DNA from: Paenibacillus gyeongsangnamensis
Lineage (GTDB): Bacteria; Bacillota; Bacilli; Paenibacillales; NBRC-103111
Length of the DNA stretch: 64,000 bases
Assembly (NCBI RefSeq): GCF_027533625.1
Contig: NZ_JAQAGZ010000011.1
Coordinates: 186,001-250,000 of the forward strand
Reading direction: 5' to 3'
Below are positions 1 through 10,105 of the stretch, piece after piece (position 1 is the first letter of the stretch; every line of letters starts with the position of its first letter). Below the pieces are notes generated by a model. The model worked only from the letters and a program-made list of their open reading frames with translations, ran no database searches and was not told the origin of the DNA. The position numbers and the translations under genes are program-made.

Positions 1-285
1 GGACGTAGCTATCCCAATTTTGGGCATACGGGAACAGAAGAAGTGTTGGAACATTTCTCCAAGGGTTATTCTGCTGCACGCACACTCCACTCTTACCTTA
101 GGGTTCACCATCCCATGACTCTACGGGTCTATGCCCTTACATTCCTTCGTTATACCTGACCAAGGCGTGGAGACCGATAACGTTTAGCTGACGGGTCTGA
201 GCCCTTATCGGGCAGAAACTCGGTCCTCCGTGCTTTCTTGTTTCAATCCTGCGAATGAGTCAATACACATGGTTTCTTATCTGTC
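1..285 (-). ncRNA. Candidate IS110-type guide (bridge/seek) RNA region
   Basis: This non-coding segment lies downstream of the broken IS110-type transposase. It recurs beside the other IS110-type copies at 35690-35829 and 39540-39837. The conserved core at about 118-215 holds two short hairpins (GGGCATAGACCC and GGGCTCAGACCC on the minus strand) separated by a conserved CCACGCCTTGG block. IS110/IS1111 elements are known to make a structured RNA from a non-coding end that guides insertion. The match to that role here rests on position, conservation and hairpins only. The exact RNA ends cannot be read from sequence. Confidence 0.45.
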
Positions 286-1482
286 TTAAGCAGCTTGATT
301 ATATGGAGGAACAACTCTATTTGAAGAAAAGACCTCTCCTCGGTTTGCTATACCAACGATGATTCGGGCCAATTTTCCAATCACTTTAAATACCGATTGT
401 TGCTTCTTCATTTTCTTGATTTGAACATTGTACTGATGGAGTTGCTGAAACACAGGATTATTTCCAATGAGCTGCAGCGTAGCTAGATATAGATATTTAC
501 GCAACGTAGCGTCCCCCCTCTTGGAGAGTACGATCTGGCCTTTCCTCTTTCCTGAGGTGCTTTCAGCTAGGTTTAATCCTGCTTTACGTAATAGCTGGCG
601 TCCGTGATCATACTGTCTGAGATCACCAGTCCCTGACAGAATTGCTGCAATACAGATAGACCCCAGGCCGATCGAACGTAATTGGTTGGCCATGGGAATA
701 CCACTAAGCAATACTTCGATATCCTTTTCAATTGTATCTAGTACTTCTATAATCCGTTCAAACTCTTCTAATAGCCGCCTGAGATCCTGTTTTGCTTCGA
801 GTAAAGCTGTTGTGTCCCCTATACTTTGCTTTGCTGTGCAATAAGCTGTGCTGCTTTTTGCATGCCGGTAGAGCCACCAGCTCGCTTCATATGCTTCCGC
901 CAACTTGTAATCACTTCTGGTACAGATATGGACTCTATATCTTGCGGTAGGGGAAATTCTTTAAGGGTGGCTAACGAACGCTTGCTTGTCCAGTCATTAA
1001 ATACAGAGAAATACTCTGGGAGTCGTATGTCTAACCAGCGAATAATCCGGTTTTGAAATCGTGCACTATTCGTTACCCAAAATTCCCGGTCACTCATCAA
1101 CGTTTGCAACCTTTGAAAGACAGTAGCGTGCCTAGCGTAATCAAAATAGAAGCCTCGGCTAACCACATCAGCAACGACAAGTGCATCCTTCGGATCACTC
1201 TTGGAAGGGGAATTATCGCAGTTTTCCTTGTTTCGTTTGGTGGTAGCTGGATTCACCATTACAACATCTTTGCCCTTGTCAGCAAGCCAATTGGCAAGGT
1301 TATATCCATAGTGTCCCGTTGGTTCCATACCGATTATGACGTTCTTTAAGCTTCTGTTGAATTTCATGGATCCATCGTTCTAACTTCATATAACCTTCTA
1401 TTGTATTTGAGAAAGAAAGATGCCTCTTGGTAAGTATGATTCCTCGAAAATTTGTTGCTTGTGCTACATTGGTTTCTTATAT
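286..1482 (-). pseudogene. IS110-family transposase, frameshifted (copy 1)
   Basis: The reading frame is broken into three pieces. The N-terminal part (ETNVAQATNFRG, up to 1482) shifts frame near 1355. The RuvC-like DEDD part (IIGMEPTGHYGYNLANWLADK, SKSDPKDALVVADV) shifts near 835. The C-terminal IS116/IS110/IS902 part (LRSIGLGSICIAAILSG, YDHGRQLLRKAGLNL) then runs to the stop at 286. Joined, the pieces would make a protein of typical family length, about 400 residues, though the extreme N-terminus is missing. It is inactive as written. Related copies lie at 35830-36785 and 39838-40780. Confidence 0.85.
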
Positions 1483-1582
1483 CTTATCCATTTAGTTTGA
1501 AAAAAGCATTATCTGAATCCGCTTTCTTTTTTAACGAATTTGACTGAAAATGCTTTTCTGATTTTATTTCAGTAAAATTAAA

Positions 1583-1609
1583 AGACACCGTGCCGCCCGA
1601 AAGCGGCAC
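1583..1609 (-). terminator. Intrinsic terminator after the EamA relic
   Basis: A 7-bp stem GTGCCGC/GCGGCAC is followed on the minus strand by a T-rich run. It sits just past the stop of the transporter relic at 1637. Confidence 0.5.
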
Positions 1610-1636
1610 CCCGTTTTTATTAATCCATTATTTCTG

Positions 1637-2170
1637 TCAGGATAATTGAATCAGCATGACCCAAATGAGCATGAACCCTGCCAGCTGCGCTGCCGTCACG
1701 GGTTGGTGGAAGACCAGCGCCAGTTAATGAGCAGTCCTACCGCCGGAAAAAAGAGCTCCGCCAAGGAAGGTGGCGTAAAACACCTTGGTTCCGGACAAGC
1801 CGCGGTAGTACAGCAGCAAGCTCAGAAGTCCAGGCAGGAACGCCTGCAGCAGTAGATTTCCCAACACGGCCAGCCACTCGCCTGCCTGTGTCAAGGGCTG
1901 CAGTTCGCTCCCGCCTCCCCTCGAAGAGAGGGTAAACAAAAGCGGCAGCGCGCAGGCGAAGCGCAGCGCGGAGATCATTTCGAACTGCATCTTGCACAGC
2001 AGCAACCGACCCTTCACAGTGGAACCGCCCCAGAGCGCGGCGGCGCCGATGGAGAACAGGCCACCGACCACTACTAGGCCGGACAAGCTGCTCAGGGGGC
2101 TAGGATACCGAAGGTCAGTAAATACGTACCCGCAAGCGCCATAAGCAGCAGCAGGAACCTGACATTATAA
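1637..2170 (-). pseudogene. EamA/DMT-type permease relic
   Basis: Stringing frames together gives hydrophobic segments typical of the drug/metabolite transporter superfamily, for example FLLLLMALAGTYLLTFGIL, GLFSIGAAALW and AGFMLIWVMLIQLS. Frameshifts occur near 2095, 1748 (in a run of six T) and 1710. The N-terminal half is absent, so this is the C-terminal EamA repeat of a dead gene. The base composition is GC-rich like the host core, which suggests an ancestral gene decaying among insertion sequences rather than imported cargo. Confidence 0.65.
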
Positions 2171-2189
2171 TATTGAACTAATCTGCCCG

Positions 2190-2717
2190 ATCGTATTATA
2201 GCGCAACGAGGCTACCGATCACGCGGCAGCCTCGTCGTGTTATGTATCTAAAGAGTGACGCATCCCAAAATTGTCTGCCCGACGCGACATAGAACGTGTC
2301 TTCCGTTGCTCCGCTGGTAGCGCGAAAGCTCGGAGGCATAAGATCACCTCTTGTTTTATCGCTAGCCAGGGCTTCTTCCACATATGCTTCCACTACGCGC
2401 GGATCCCACCCTTCCAACTAGTCTTCCACAGGTGCTGTTCCCAAGACGGGAGCAAAGAATCACGGCCAACTCAGTCCCGTTCTTAATTGAGTGTCTTGGC
2501 TAGCGTTTGTACCAAATCGGTATGGCACTTTCGAAATTCCGGTGATCGTCCAGTACCGTACGAATGCTGGCCATCATCGAATCGAGTTGCTCCGGCACGA
2601 CTTGGAGCGTCCAAGTGATGGTTCCGAACATAATCAGCGCCGAATATAGTGCATACAGATCCCAAAAATTTTTCGGAATCATTCCATTAAAGTAGCCGTC
2701 GAATAGTTATTTTTTTC
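2190..2717. other. Gene debris, no intact gene
   Basis: The first part holds a hairpin (ACGAGGCT...AGCCTCGT, about 2203-2238). Two short minus-strand reading frames follow. One (2196-2417) opens GWDPRVVEAYVEEAL, which resembles the C-terminal region of some alpha/beta hydrolases. The other (2500-2682) is not recognised. Neither is long enough or framed well enough to call a gene. They look like leftovers of GC-rich host genes. Confidence 0.35.
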
Positions 2718-2960
2718 TCATTCAATATTCAAAACATGAAATCGAAGAGATTTCTCTGGGAATTTATCATTATGTCTTTTTTGTACGGCCAGCATTTCTT
2801 CAGCCGCAATTAACGGCGATCCACGCTCCCCATCTAAAAAAATCCCTCTCCCTGCAAAACCGTCGATATAATAAATATCTTCTATGCCATTTGAAAAACT
2901 AGCGCCTTCTAAGATACGAGCCCATTCTTTAATATAAGATTGTAGGATCATATGCTTCAA
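2718..2960 (-). pseudogene. tcmP-like fragment (three-Cys-motif partner protein, N-terminus)
   Basis: The 80 residues read KHMILQSYIKEWARIL, IYYIDGFAGRG and GSPLIAAEEML. This matches the N-terminal SAM-methyltransferase-like region of TcmP proteins (YIDGFAGPG, GSPLIAL). TcmP proteins are usually 250-400 residues and are encoded beside a three-Cys-motif radical-SAM-like protein. Here the frame stops after the first 80 residues and no partner gene is visible. It is a truncated relic. The family call rests on motif resemblance alone. Confidence 0.5.
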
Positions 2961-3097
2961 TCGTGTGTGGTTCGTTTTCTCTGCCCAATGTGAAGTTCAT
3001 TAGCTGAATTCTTTTGTTGTCCTTTCAACTTGAACACCATTGTTAGATTTTTCCTAGTTCTATTTTATCATATCAAATCCTATTAGGATGATAAATA

Positions 3098-3934
3098 GGG
3101 TTTTGGTGCAACGATTAAAACTGATCAAAGTTAGTCACCATATGTTGTTTGACTATGCTATCAAACCTAACATTTTATTGATTAATTCAACTGCAGAAAG
3201 GACAGACGAATGATGGCATTCGACCTGCCCTTTCTTTATCATATGCATGACTTCTATCCCGGCAATTGTTTTCTCTGCAGTACCGAAAGTCTTGAATCCC
3301 AGCATTGGTTTAATGACTTTCTTTAGGAATCGATGGTCTTGTTCAATAATATTGTTTAGATTTTTTTGTTGTCGTAGTACTGTTTCTTGATTCATAGCTT
3401 TCTCGTCTTTCAAATGTTGGACTGCGATAGGGTAAGCTGGGTTTTTATCGACGGTGATCACGCGCGGCGATTGATTGTGTGGTGAATTCAACGCTTTCTT
3501 GAAAAATCGTTTGGCTGCGGGAGCATCTCGGTTTTCAGACAACATGAAATCAATCGTATTTCCCTTTGAATCCACTGCTCTATAAAGATATTTCCATTGT
3601 CCTTTGATTTTAATATAGGTCTCATCCGTCCTATAGGAATCATTGGTCGTCTTCAAATAGGGACGAATTCGCTTGTCTAATTCCAGCCCAAATTCATGAA
3701 CCCATCGCATGATGGTTGTATGAGCCATATGTAGTCCTCGTTCTTCCATCATCTCCACTAGATCACGATAACTAAGGCTATATTTTAAATACCATCTTAC
3801 TGTTAGCAAGATAACCTCTGATTCGTACTGCTTCCATTTAAACAAATCTAATTCCATTTCCAACGTAATTGCTCCATCCCATGAATTCATTTTCAATCAT
3901 GTTATCATGTATTAGAGCTTTGCACCATAACCCC
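3098..3934 (-). mobile_element. IS6-family insertion sequence (copy 1)
   Basis: Imperfect terminal inverted repeats bound the element: GGGTTTTGGTGCAA at 3098 and TTGCACCATAACCCC ending at 3934. One transposase fills most of it. The flanking bases show no 8-bp duplication, so this copy may have rearranged after insertion. A truncated second copy is at 12627-13319. Confidence 0.75.
3153..3863 (-). CDS. IS6-family transposase
   Basis: This is a complete DDE transposase of about 236 residues, the usual length for IS6. The first Asp lies in RTDETYIKIKGQWKYLYRAVD, the second in VITVDKNPAYP, and the Glu in IIEQDHRFLKKVIKPMLGF. IS6 enzymes move by replicative cointegrate formation. The TTG codon at 3863 is preferred as start because a GGAG sits 8 bases upstream and the second copy has the same arrangement. 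An upstream in-frame ATG at 3896 has no ribosome site. The gene looks intact and may be active. Confidence 0.88.
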   Translation of the reverse strand: MEMELDLFKWKQYESEVILLTVRWYLKYSLSYRDLVEMMEERGLHMAHTTIMRWVHEFGLELDKRIRPYLKTTNDSYRTDETYIKIKGQWKYLYRAVDSKGNTIDFMLSENRDAPAAKRFFKKALNSPHNQSPRVITVDKNPAYPIAVQHLKDEKAMNQETVLRQQKNLNNIIEQDHRFLKKVIKPMLGFKTFGTAEKTIAGIEVMHMIKKGQVECHHSSVLSAVELINKMLGLIA

Positions 3935-4031
3935 ACGAGATTATACAATTCCGCATAAGGACTTAGCATTAAGGTTTGTTGTTGCCTAATCATCCGCTCA
4001 CCTGCTCTCCATGATACCTTAATTATAAGCG

Positions 4032-4079
4032 AAAAAAGGTACAGCCTCCTCTACTTTCTTGAGGAACTGCACCTTTTTT
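4032..4079. terminator. Long hairpin, possible bidirectional terminator
   Basis: AAAAAAGGTACAGCCTCCTC pairs imperfectly with GAGGAACTGCACCTTTTTT. Runs of A and T on both sides would allow termination in either direction. The rest of 3935-4208 shows nothing I can assign. Confidence 0.45.
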
Positions 4080-4208
4080 CATGAGACGGACTTTTTCAGT
4101 GGCCTCCGATGTGAACGGTCCTTCTTCTTTGCTTATATCCGTAAGCCACGAATTTTCGTAAAAACCGAGTAAAAGATAAAGTATTGGCCATATATTTAAC
4201 AATCTAAT

Positions 4209-5183
4209 CTATTTGTCTAATAGCTGAGGCACTTTTACAAATTCATATCCCTGTGCCCGTAAGCTGTCAATCAATTTAGGCAATGCCTCTATTGTTCCAT
4301 CAAGCCTTCCAGGTACTTTAAAATTGTGCATAAGAATAATTCCGCCTGGTACAGCTCTTTTATTGATTCTGGATAATATTTCATTTGCCGGTGTTCCATT
4401 CCAATCATATGAGTCAATTGTCCAGGAAATTGGACGATATCCTAACTTATTTAGGATTTCGATTTGATTGTCTTTGATTGCACCATATGGAGGTCGGAAC
4501 AAATTGGTTTTGTATCCAGTGATTTTTTCAATTTCAGCAGTAGTAGATTGCACAGTGTTAATCATTTGTAAATTAGTTAAAGTAGGTAATTGAGGGTGGT
4601 TCCAAGTATGATTGCCAATCGCATGGCCTTCAAGTTTAATCTGCTTTAGCAATAGAGGAAACGCTTTAGCTTGTTCTCCTAGTACAAAAAAGGTTGCTTT
4701 TACTCCTTTGGATTTTAAAATCTCTAAAATTTTTGGCGTATAAATGTCCTCGGGACCATCATCAAAGGTAAGGGCTATTACTTTCTTGCTGCTTGACCCC
4801 ATATAAGTCATTCCAACTGAATTCTTTTCTGGAACATTAATAAATTGTCCTGGATAAATTCGATTTTTATTCTTTATTTGTAGGTTAGCCCGAGAAAGTT
4901 GCGTTAAGGAAACTCCTAGCTTAACAGATATTTTGTAAAATGTATCGCCGTAAATGACTTTGTAAATACTTGCTTGAGGAATATCTAATGTTTGACCGAC
5001 GCTAAGTAATGTAGAATTTAACTTGTTATGGTTCACAATATCTTCCAAAGTAATATTGTTATTGTCTGCAATTTTGGAAAGAGTATCTCCGGCATGGACA
5101 GTATAAGTAGCAGCTTCCGCTAAGTTTCCAAATGAAAGTATAAGGATCAATAGCATAGTAAAGCTTACAATGTTTCTAGTCAT
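4209..5183 (-). CDS. Secreted polysaccharide deacetylase with two LysM domains
   Basis: A signal peptide (about residues 1-24, ending LAEAA) precedes two LysM repeats, YTVHAGDTLSKIADNN near 27 and YKVIYGDTFYKISVKLG near 72. A NodB deacetylase domain then runs from about 130 to 320. NodB motifs are visible: TFDDGP with the metal and catalytic Asp, the GNHTWNHP metal His pair, RPPYG, and a final ILMHN where many family members have ILMHD. It probably removes acetyl groups from peptidoglycan or chitooligomers while LysM anchors it to the wall. Length (324 residues) is normal. It stands alone between terminators. Confidence 0.9.
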   Translation of the reverse strand: MTRNIVSFTMLLILILSFGNLAEAATYTVHAGDTLSKIADNNNITLEDIVNHNKLNSTLLSVGQTLDIPQASIYKVIYGDTFYKISVKLGVSLTQLSRANLQIKNKNRIYPGQFINVPEKNSVGMTYMGSSSKKVIALTFDDGPEDIYTPKILEILKSKGVKATFFVLGEQAKAFPLLLKQIKLEGHAIGNHTWNHPQLPTLTNLQMINTVQSTTAEIEKITGYKTNLFRPPYGAIKDNQIEILNKLGYRPISWTIDSYDWNGTPANEILSRINKRAVPGGIILMHNFKVPGRLDGTIEALPKLIDSLRAQGYEFVKVPQLLDK

Positions 5184-5431
5184 AAGGCCCCCCCTTTTGA
5201 TATCAACTCTGTAATTATATAGCCACGAACAGGCGATTGAATATCATAAAATAATGGTAAATAGCGACTTGAATGCGTTTTAAATTACTTCAATACTTAT
5301 GTCGCTCGAATGTAATGTTTAAGATATGACCCTGTGTTAAGTCACCGACAGTAACGGCATGAAAACATTAAAAATTCGTGAAAATTAATGAGGAGATTCT
5401 TCTTGACACAAATGTGTTACCTCAAAAATAC

Positions 5432-5465
5432 AAAAATCCCCGCCAACCGAATAGAGCGGAGATAT
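5432..5465 (-). terminator. Terminator after the Lys-rich peptide gene
   Basis: A six-pair stem (CTCCGC/GCGGGG) is followed by ATTTTTG on the minus strand, about 60 bases past the stop at 5526. Confidence 0.4.
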
Positions 5466-5525
5466 TATATGGAAAATGTAATAGAGGCCGTAATTGGATT
5501 AGCACCTTATTTATTATTGATTTTA

Positions 5526-5720
5526 CTATTTTGTTGAACTCTGTTGTTTCTTTTTTCCCTGCTTAGTTTGCTTTGCTTTCTTTGCAACCTTTTGTTTGCC
5601 CTGATGAGAGGACACCTGAGTTTTCGCTTTCACGCTTTTATGAGGAGCCGCCGCGGATACTGATCCTGCAAAACTAAATACCAAAACAACTGACATAGCA
5701 AGAAGTAACAACTTATTCAT
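5526..5720 (-). CDS. Small secreted Lys-rich peptide
   Basis: This 64-residue product has a clear signal peptide (LLLLAMSVVLVFSFAGSVSA, cut near residue 24). The mature part is almost all Lys, Gln, Ser, Thr and Ala. An AAAGGAG ribosome site precedes the ATG. No domain is recognised. The strongly basic mature chain suggests binding to anionic wall polymer or an acid-shock-like role, but that is inference. Composition-biased peptides of this kind are common in spore formers. Confidence 0.65.
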   Translation of the reverse strand: MNKLLLLAMSVVLVFSFAGSVSAAAPHKSVKAKTQVSSHQGKQKVAKKAKQTKQGKKKQQSSTK

Positions 5721-6235
5721 GGTAATTGCTCCTTTATTTTTCGAAATATAAGCAGGAATACTTTACTATATTCAATCTCGGATGTAAATTTTCAAGAAGA
5801 GTTAGGGTATAAAAAAAACCGCCTCCCATATTATGGGATCAGACGAGTAGTTAGTCATTGCTTATCTTCCGCTGAACTGTTTGGTACTCTCATCCCAAGT
5901 TAAATTAATCAATAATCTACTCGAATTAAACGAATAGTAAGAAGAAAGCATATTACTCACTCCTTACTTAATAACTATTATAAATTAAATAAAAACTGTA
6001 ATATACGACAAAAACTTCTTTTGGTTGTTTTATCGTCCAAACGAGATTATTTTACAATTGTACTTATTAACCAAATGAATATTATTCTAAGAACTTAATA
6101 CTAAAAAAGTAATAAAAATCCCCGCATGGAGAGTACGGGGAAGCGACATTTATTATAGGGTATGTTAATTAATTTAGTCTTAAAAGCACGTTAATCTATG
6201 CTAAAAGTATTTGAACAGAGGTTCAACCTTTATCA
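5721..6235. other. Non-coding interval with one terminator
   Basis: Apart from the terminator at 6113-6140 and a short dyad near 5815-5850, no gene, RNA or repeat is supported here. Confidence 0.5.
6113..6140 (-). terminator. Terminator after the Bax-inhibitor-1 gene
   Basis: A CCCCG/CGGGG stem is followed on the minus strand by GATTTTTATT. It lies about 100 bases beyond the stop at 6236. Confidence 0.55.
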
Positions 6236-6883
6236 TTAATCACGCTTTAAATTCAAACCGAATAGTCGTAAAATAAACAAAAATAGATTAACGAAATTTA
6301 AAAACAAAGATAATACAACAAATGGAATCTCTTCTTGAGTTACACCATAGTGGGTGATTCGTGATATATCAAATAACGTATATCCAATAAAAATCAGTAT
6401 CCCAAGCAATGTGTAAATCCATGCAGCGGTTGTTGAAAAAGGAACAAAAAAATTGACAATACCCATCCCCAATAAAGCTATTATTCCGATAAAGAGAAAC
6501 CCACTAAGAAAACTAAAATCTGACTTAGAGATTGTTGCATATAAAGCAGCTCCGCCATATGCAATCACTGTTACGGCGAATGCTTGCAGAACCATTGAAG
6601 CTCCAATTACAGAAACATAATTTGCTATAACTGGATATAAGGTTATTCCAGAAATAATTGTAAATGAATATAAAAAACCATAACCCACCCTCTTACTTCG
6701 ACGAATGAACGTAGCAGCAATAATCATAATTAGTTCCACCACCATCAGTGGTAAAAATAAAGCCGTTGGCACATATTCACCGATATAAAGTCCTACAGAA
6801 GCAAACAGTAAGCTAAAAAATAGGGCTGGAAAAATGTGCCCCATGGTAACTCTCGACGAGCCAGTATAACTATTTGGGTACAT
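6236..6883 (-). CDS. Bax inhibitor-1/YccA-family membrane protein
   Basis: The 215-residue product has about seven hydrophobic segments and ends with the family's typical C-terminal helix, LFLNFVNLFLFILRLFG. The conserved FDISRI segment sits near residue 180. Bacterial members include the calcium-leak channel BsYetJ and E. coli YccA, an FtsH modulator. Which role applies here cannot be told. The gene is monocistronic, with a GGAGG ribosome site just upstream of the ATG and a terminator behind it. Length is normal. Confidence 0.85.
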   Translation of the reverse strand: MYPNSYTGSSRVTMGHIFPALFFSLLFASVGLYIGEYVPTALFLPLMVVELIMIIAATFIRRSKRVGYGFLYSFTIISGITLYPVIANYVSVIGASMVLQAFAVTVIAYGGAALYATISKSDFSFLSGFLFIGIIALLGMGIVNFFVPFSTTAAWIYTLLGILIFIGYTLFDISRITHYGVTQEEIPFVVLSLFLNFVNLFLFILRLFGLNLKRD

Positions 6884-7269
6884 GTTTTTTACCTCCTATA
6901 CAGGTCTATTTATATTATAATCTATTTTCAATTAAAATTTACGTATTACAATGAAGAATTAGTCCAATTTTTCTGATATTCAAGTGTTACTGCTAACGCA
7001 TAATGTCCGCGAGTTGACGGCGTAAGTTGTCCTGCTGGTGACGGACAATCTGTCCACGCAATGCCTACACATTCATGGGAGGCATCCTTTTCCTTTTCTG
7101 TAATCGGTCATTATATTCAGCAACTCTCGGATAGGCAATCCCGTCAGCAATTGGGCATTATCTTTCAGCGGATGAGTTCTATTTCATGGAATGGGAAATT
7201 TGCATACCAGCAGCTTCTTTAGTTACAATTTAGAAGTAAGCAAAAAATCTAATTTGGAGGTTCATACCA
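6884..7269. other. Non-coding interval
   Basis: No gene is supported. The stretch 7000-7200 is less AT-rich than its surroundings and may be decayed coding sequence, but no recognisable protein was found in any frame. Confidence 0.4.
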
Positions 7270-7749
7270 TTGAGCTCTCACGCCATAATCAACACAGTTA
7301 ATGTTGCACGTCTTATGACAATTGGAAAAGTTGAATCCGTCAGCGAAGAATTTTTTGATGTACAACCCCCGCAGTTCAATAACACCATTAGATGGAATTT
7401 AGGTCATCTAATCGCAGTTATGGATTCACTAGTGTTCAAACGCATTAGTCAATCGTCAAAGCTTCCTGAAGGATTTGTAGACCTTTTTAAAGGCGGTACA
7501 AAGCCTTCTGATTGGACGACTACTCCTCCTTCAAAAGATGAACTTATAACTCTGTTGAAGCAGCAATCTAACGACTTAAACGAAACCTTTGCCAATAGAG
7601 CAGAAGAAAAGTTAGAAAATCCATTCCAAATTCGTGAATTTAAGCTTGAAACGGTTGGCGATGTGATCGGCTTTGCCATTGTACACGAAATGATGCATAC
7701 AACCACCATTTCGGATTTGTTAAAGGTCATCAACTATCAGAATAATTAG
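7270..7749 (+). CDS. DinB-family protein
   Basis: This 159-residue four-helix-bundle protein has the DinB-type metal ligands in context: an N-terminal WNLGHLI and a C-terminal HEMMHTTTI. The DinB superfamily includes thiol-dependent S-transferases and damage-induced proteins of unknown activity. The start is TTG at 7270, with GGAGG about 9 bases upstream. An intrinsic terminator follows directly. The gene stands alone. Confidence 0.85.
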   Translation: MSSHAIINTVNVARLMTIGKVESVSEEFFDVQPPQFNNTIRWNLGHLIAVMDSLVFKRISQSSKLPEGFVDLFKGGTKPSDWTTTPPSKDELITLLKQQSNDLNETFANRAEEKLENPFQIREFKLETVGDVIGFAIVHEMMHTTTISDLLKVINYQNN

Positions 7750-7755
7750 CTAATC

Positions 7756-7797
7756 AAAAGCGGTCAGTTGGAAAATCACTGATCGCTTTTCGTTTTT
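7756..7797 (+). terminator. Terminator of the DinB gene
   Basis: AAAAGCGGTCAGT pairs with ACTGATCGCTTTT, followed by CGTTTTT. Confidence 0.75.
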
Positions 7798-7843
7798 GTG
7801 GTGATTTGCATGAAACTTCTCTTATCGAAATTGTACTTAAATT

Positions 7844-8171
7844 TTATGATACAAAAGCATCAAGAATATCACCAATCTCTTTCCAATCCCTTACTCTCGT
7901 TATCCTATCATGTTGACACTCTTGATTATATGGCTTATCAATCAATAGAACGTTGATACCACCATCAGCTAAAGGTGAGAGCATGTGCTGGATGGTCTTC
8001 GATAAAAAGTGATACCCCATTTAATTTTGCACATTCTAGCTTCCCATTCTCAAATTGCGATGCACATAGTGAAGATTCAACAATAATATCATTTTCTTTA
8101 ATCCACTTTTTTGCGGATTCCATCCATTCAATTGGTCTTCCAGTCATAATTGTAAATTTTATTTTATTCAC
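7844..8171 (-). pseudogene. HAD-type phosphatase/nucleotidase relic
   Basis: The 5' part reads IKFTIMTGRPIEWMESAKKWIKEN and NGVSLFIEDHPAHALT. A frameshift near 7975 leads to LSPLADGGINVLLIDKPYNQ and a stop at 7844. TGRP, the IEDHP stretch and the DKPYN tail fit HAD-superfamily nucleotidases of the NT5C/YqfW type. The N-terminal catalytic DxDGT region is missing because the adjoining IS5-type element has cut the gene at 8171. It is not functional. Confidence 0.6.
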
Positions 8172-9742
8172 AAACCTAGATAATGTTTCTTGTAAGAAAG
8201 GGTATTAACCTGCAGTCGCCGCTCCAGATTCATGACTAGAAACTGAAGTGCGATGACGGTCAGACTTGTTTCGGCGCCACGCGCCCGAATGCGACCCAGT
8301 CCCAATTTGCGTTTGCCTTCTCCAAACTTTCCTTCGATCGCATTGCGCTTTGCTGCGTCTTGACGCTCTTGCACACGATCAGAGACTTCACTTTGATCTT
8401 TCGAGGGCCTGCCGAGCTTCGGGCCGCTGAGGCGAATCCCAAGCTCCTTGCAATAGTTCAGGTTATCTCGGTTGCGGTAGATTTTGTCGGCTAGAATGAC
8501 GGCAGGATAATACCCAAATCGCTGTTTGTACACTTCCACTGATACTTGCAGCGTTGTTGCTTCGTTGAAGCTGTCCCATTGTACCGTTTCGATCCAAGCG
8601 TATCCGTCCACCAAACTGGCGGCGATTTTGGCGCCGAACTCCACGTTCGCTCCGGCTTTGCCCCGAACCATCGGACGTACATGTGGCTGTTCGATACTCA
8701 CGATGCGATCGGCGATGATATGGGTTTTCTTCTCCATCATTTCGCGCTGCTGACGGTAGAGCTTCGAGATGATCAAGAGCAAGCGATAATGTCTTTTACT
8801 CAGCTCCGTGAGGGGTGTATGTGTTACGAGTACTTCAATGATCCGCAAATCCCGTCCCACAAAGCCAAGTTGCTTTTTGATCGCTTTGCGGATCACCTTG
8901 CCCGATGCCTTGCGTTGTTTGGATACGCCCAGATACGATTTTCTTGCTTTCTCGCGGTAAGTGCGCGGCTTCTCCATCGATCCGATATGGGGATGGTGCA
9001 GTGCATCAATGATGTCTTCGAGAATTTCACGGGCGTGATTGAGCAGTCCCAGGTCCGTCGGGTATTTGATGTCCGCAGGCGCACATGTCGCGTCCAGCAT
9101 GAGGGTTCCCTTATTCGTGACATTTGCAGCTGGTGCAGATGCTGGTGACAATACGCGGAACCTCTTCGCCATGTTACGAGGTGTCTTAGCCGTCGCGGGA
9201 GTTTCCTCCGGAATGGTGAGAGCTTCCCCTACCTCCATGGTCAACTGGGAACCGCCGGCATCGTTGTTGTCGTCGTCATTGTCCCGGCTTGATGATTTCT
9301 TGGACTTTGCTGCTTCTTCTTGCTCTGCTTTGAGCGCTGCTTGGGCAATCCAACCGTTGACCTCTGCAAGGATCTCAATGCCCAATCTTTCCCGAAAATG
9401 CGTCATGAGTGAATGGTGGAACGGTTCTTCATCCACATACTCCGAGTAACCAATGAAGAACTGCAGATAGGGATTCTCCCGAATCTGCTGCGTGGTTTCG
9501 CGATCGCTTATCACCAGGCGCTCTTTGATGATGAGTGATCCGAGTGCAACTCAAACGGAATATGCCTTTTGTCCAATGGCTGGAGACTGAAAGGAATCCA
9601 TATATTTTTCTTCCACTTTGTCCCAAGGAATAAACGAAGCAAGCTGAACCCAGCGATTCGCGGGGTTTAATTTTCCTCCAAAGGGCAAATAGAACTTTTT
9701 GAGCAGATCCGCCATATTCCGATTCAGCACGAACAATTTCAT
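8172..9742 (-). pseudogene. IS5/IS1182-type transposase, frameshifted
   Basis: The start at 9742 encodes MADLLKKFYLPFGGKLNPANRW, the DUF772-type N-terminus. A frameshift near 9550 separates it from a 448-codon frame with VISDRETTQQIRENPYLQFF, the IS4-type DDE region (LMLDATCAPADIKYPTDLGLL, VILADKIYRNRDNL) and the terminal EGKFGEGKRKLGLGRIRARG block. The acidic Ser/Asp linker near residues 70-90 is common in this family. Its C-terminus differs from the fragment at 24590-24966. It is inactive unless the frameshift is bypassed. Confidence 0.8.
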
Positions 9743-9858
9743 TCACTCCATCTGCAAGGTTTTTTATCGATTTTCCATGGTTTCCTTGCAGATAAATTCG
9801 ACGAAATTGGTCGAAAACCCTTGTAGAATAAGGATTTTTTTATTTTTCAGCAAGCCCT
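8172..9858 (-). mobile_element. IS5/IS1182-type insertion sequence, 3' end lost
   Basis: The 5' boundary is marked by AGGGCTTGCTGAA (minus strand) near 9847-9858. The same motif in the opposite sense closes the related fragment at 24955-24966, so it is probably the terminal inverted repeat. The left (3') repeat is missing, and the element abuts the truncated HAD gene. It was probably joined by deletion after insertion. Confidence 0.6.
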
Positions 9859-9932
9859 ACTTACTATATCAGAATTGATTCAATAAAAAAAGAAAGGGGA
9901 GCCCCTTCCTTAAACTGGCGCCAAGATTGACG

Positions 9933-10022
9933 AGAGGGACGTTGCAACCCTTGTCGATATGGTACTTGATACCCGCGACAAGGAATGGTTCGACGATATT
10001 ATGAAGCGGGCGAAGGCGTAAA
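9933..10022 (+). pseudogene. Possible IDEAL-domain protein fragment
   Basis: An open frame without a start reads VATLVDMVLDTRDKEWFDDI followed by MKRAKA and a stop. The D-x2-LDTRDKEWF pattern resembles the small IDEAL domain of Bacillaceae regulators. It is too short for certainty, and the upstream part is lost at the IS5-type boundary. Confidence 0.3.
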
Positions 10023-10105
10023 GCCTTTACCAGCTTTTGTCGTTAAACTAAATTACTCGTTAGTTCAACGATCGGCCACTGCGAATGTACAAATTGAGAG
10101 ACAAA

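Noticed and set aside
3088-3942. 8-bp target duplication around the IS6 copy
   Set aside because: The bases outside the two inverted repeats do not match.
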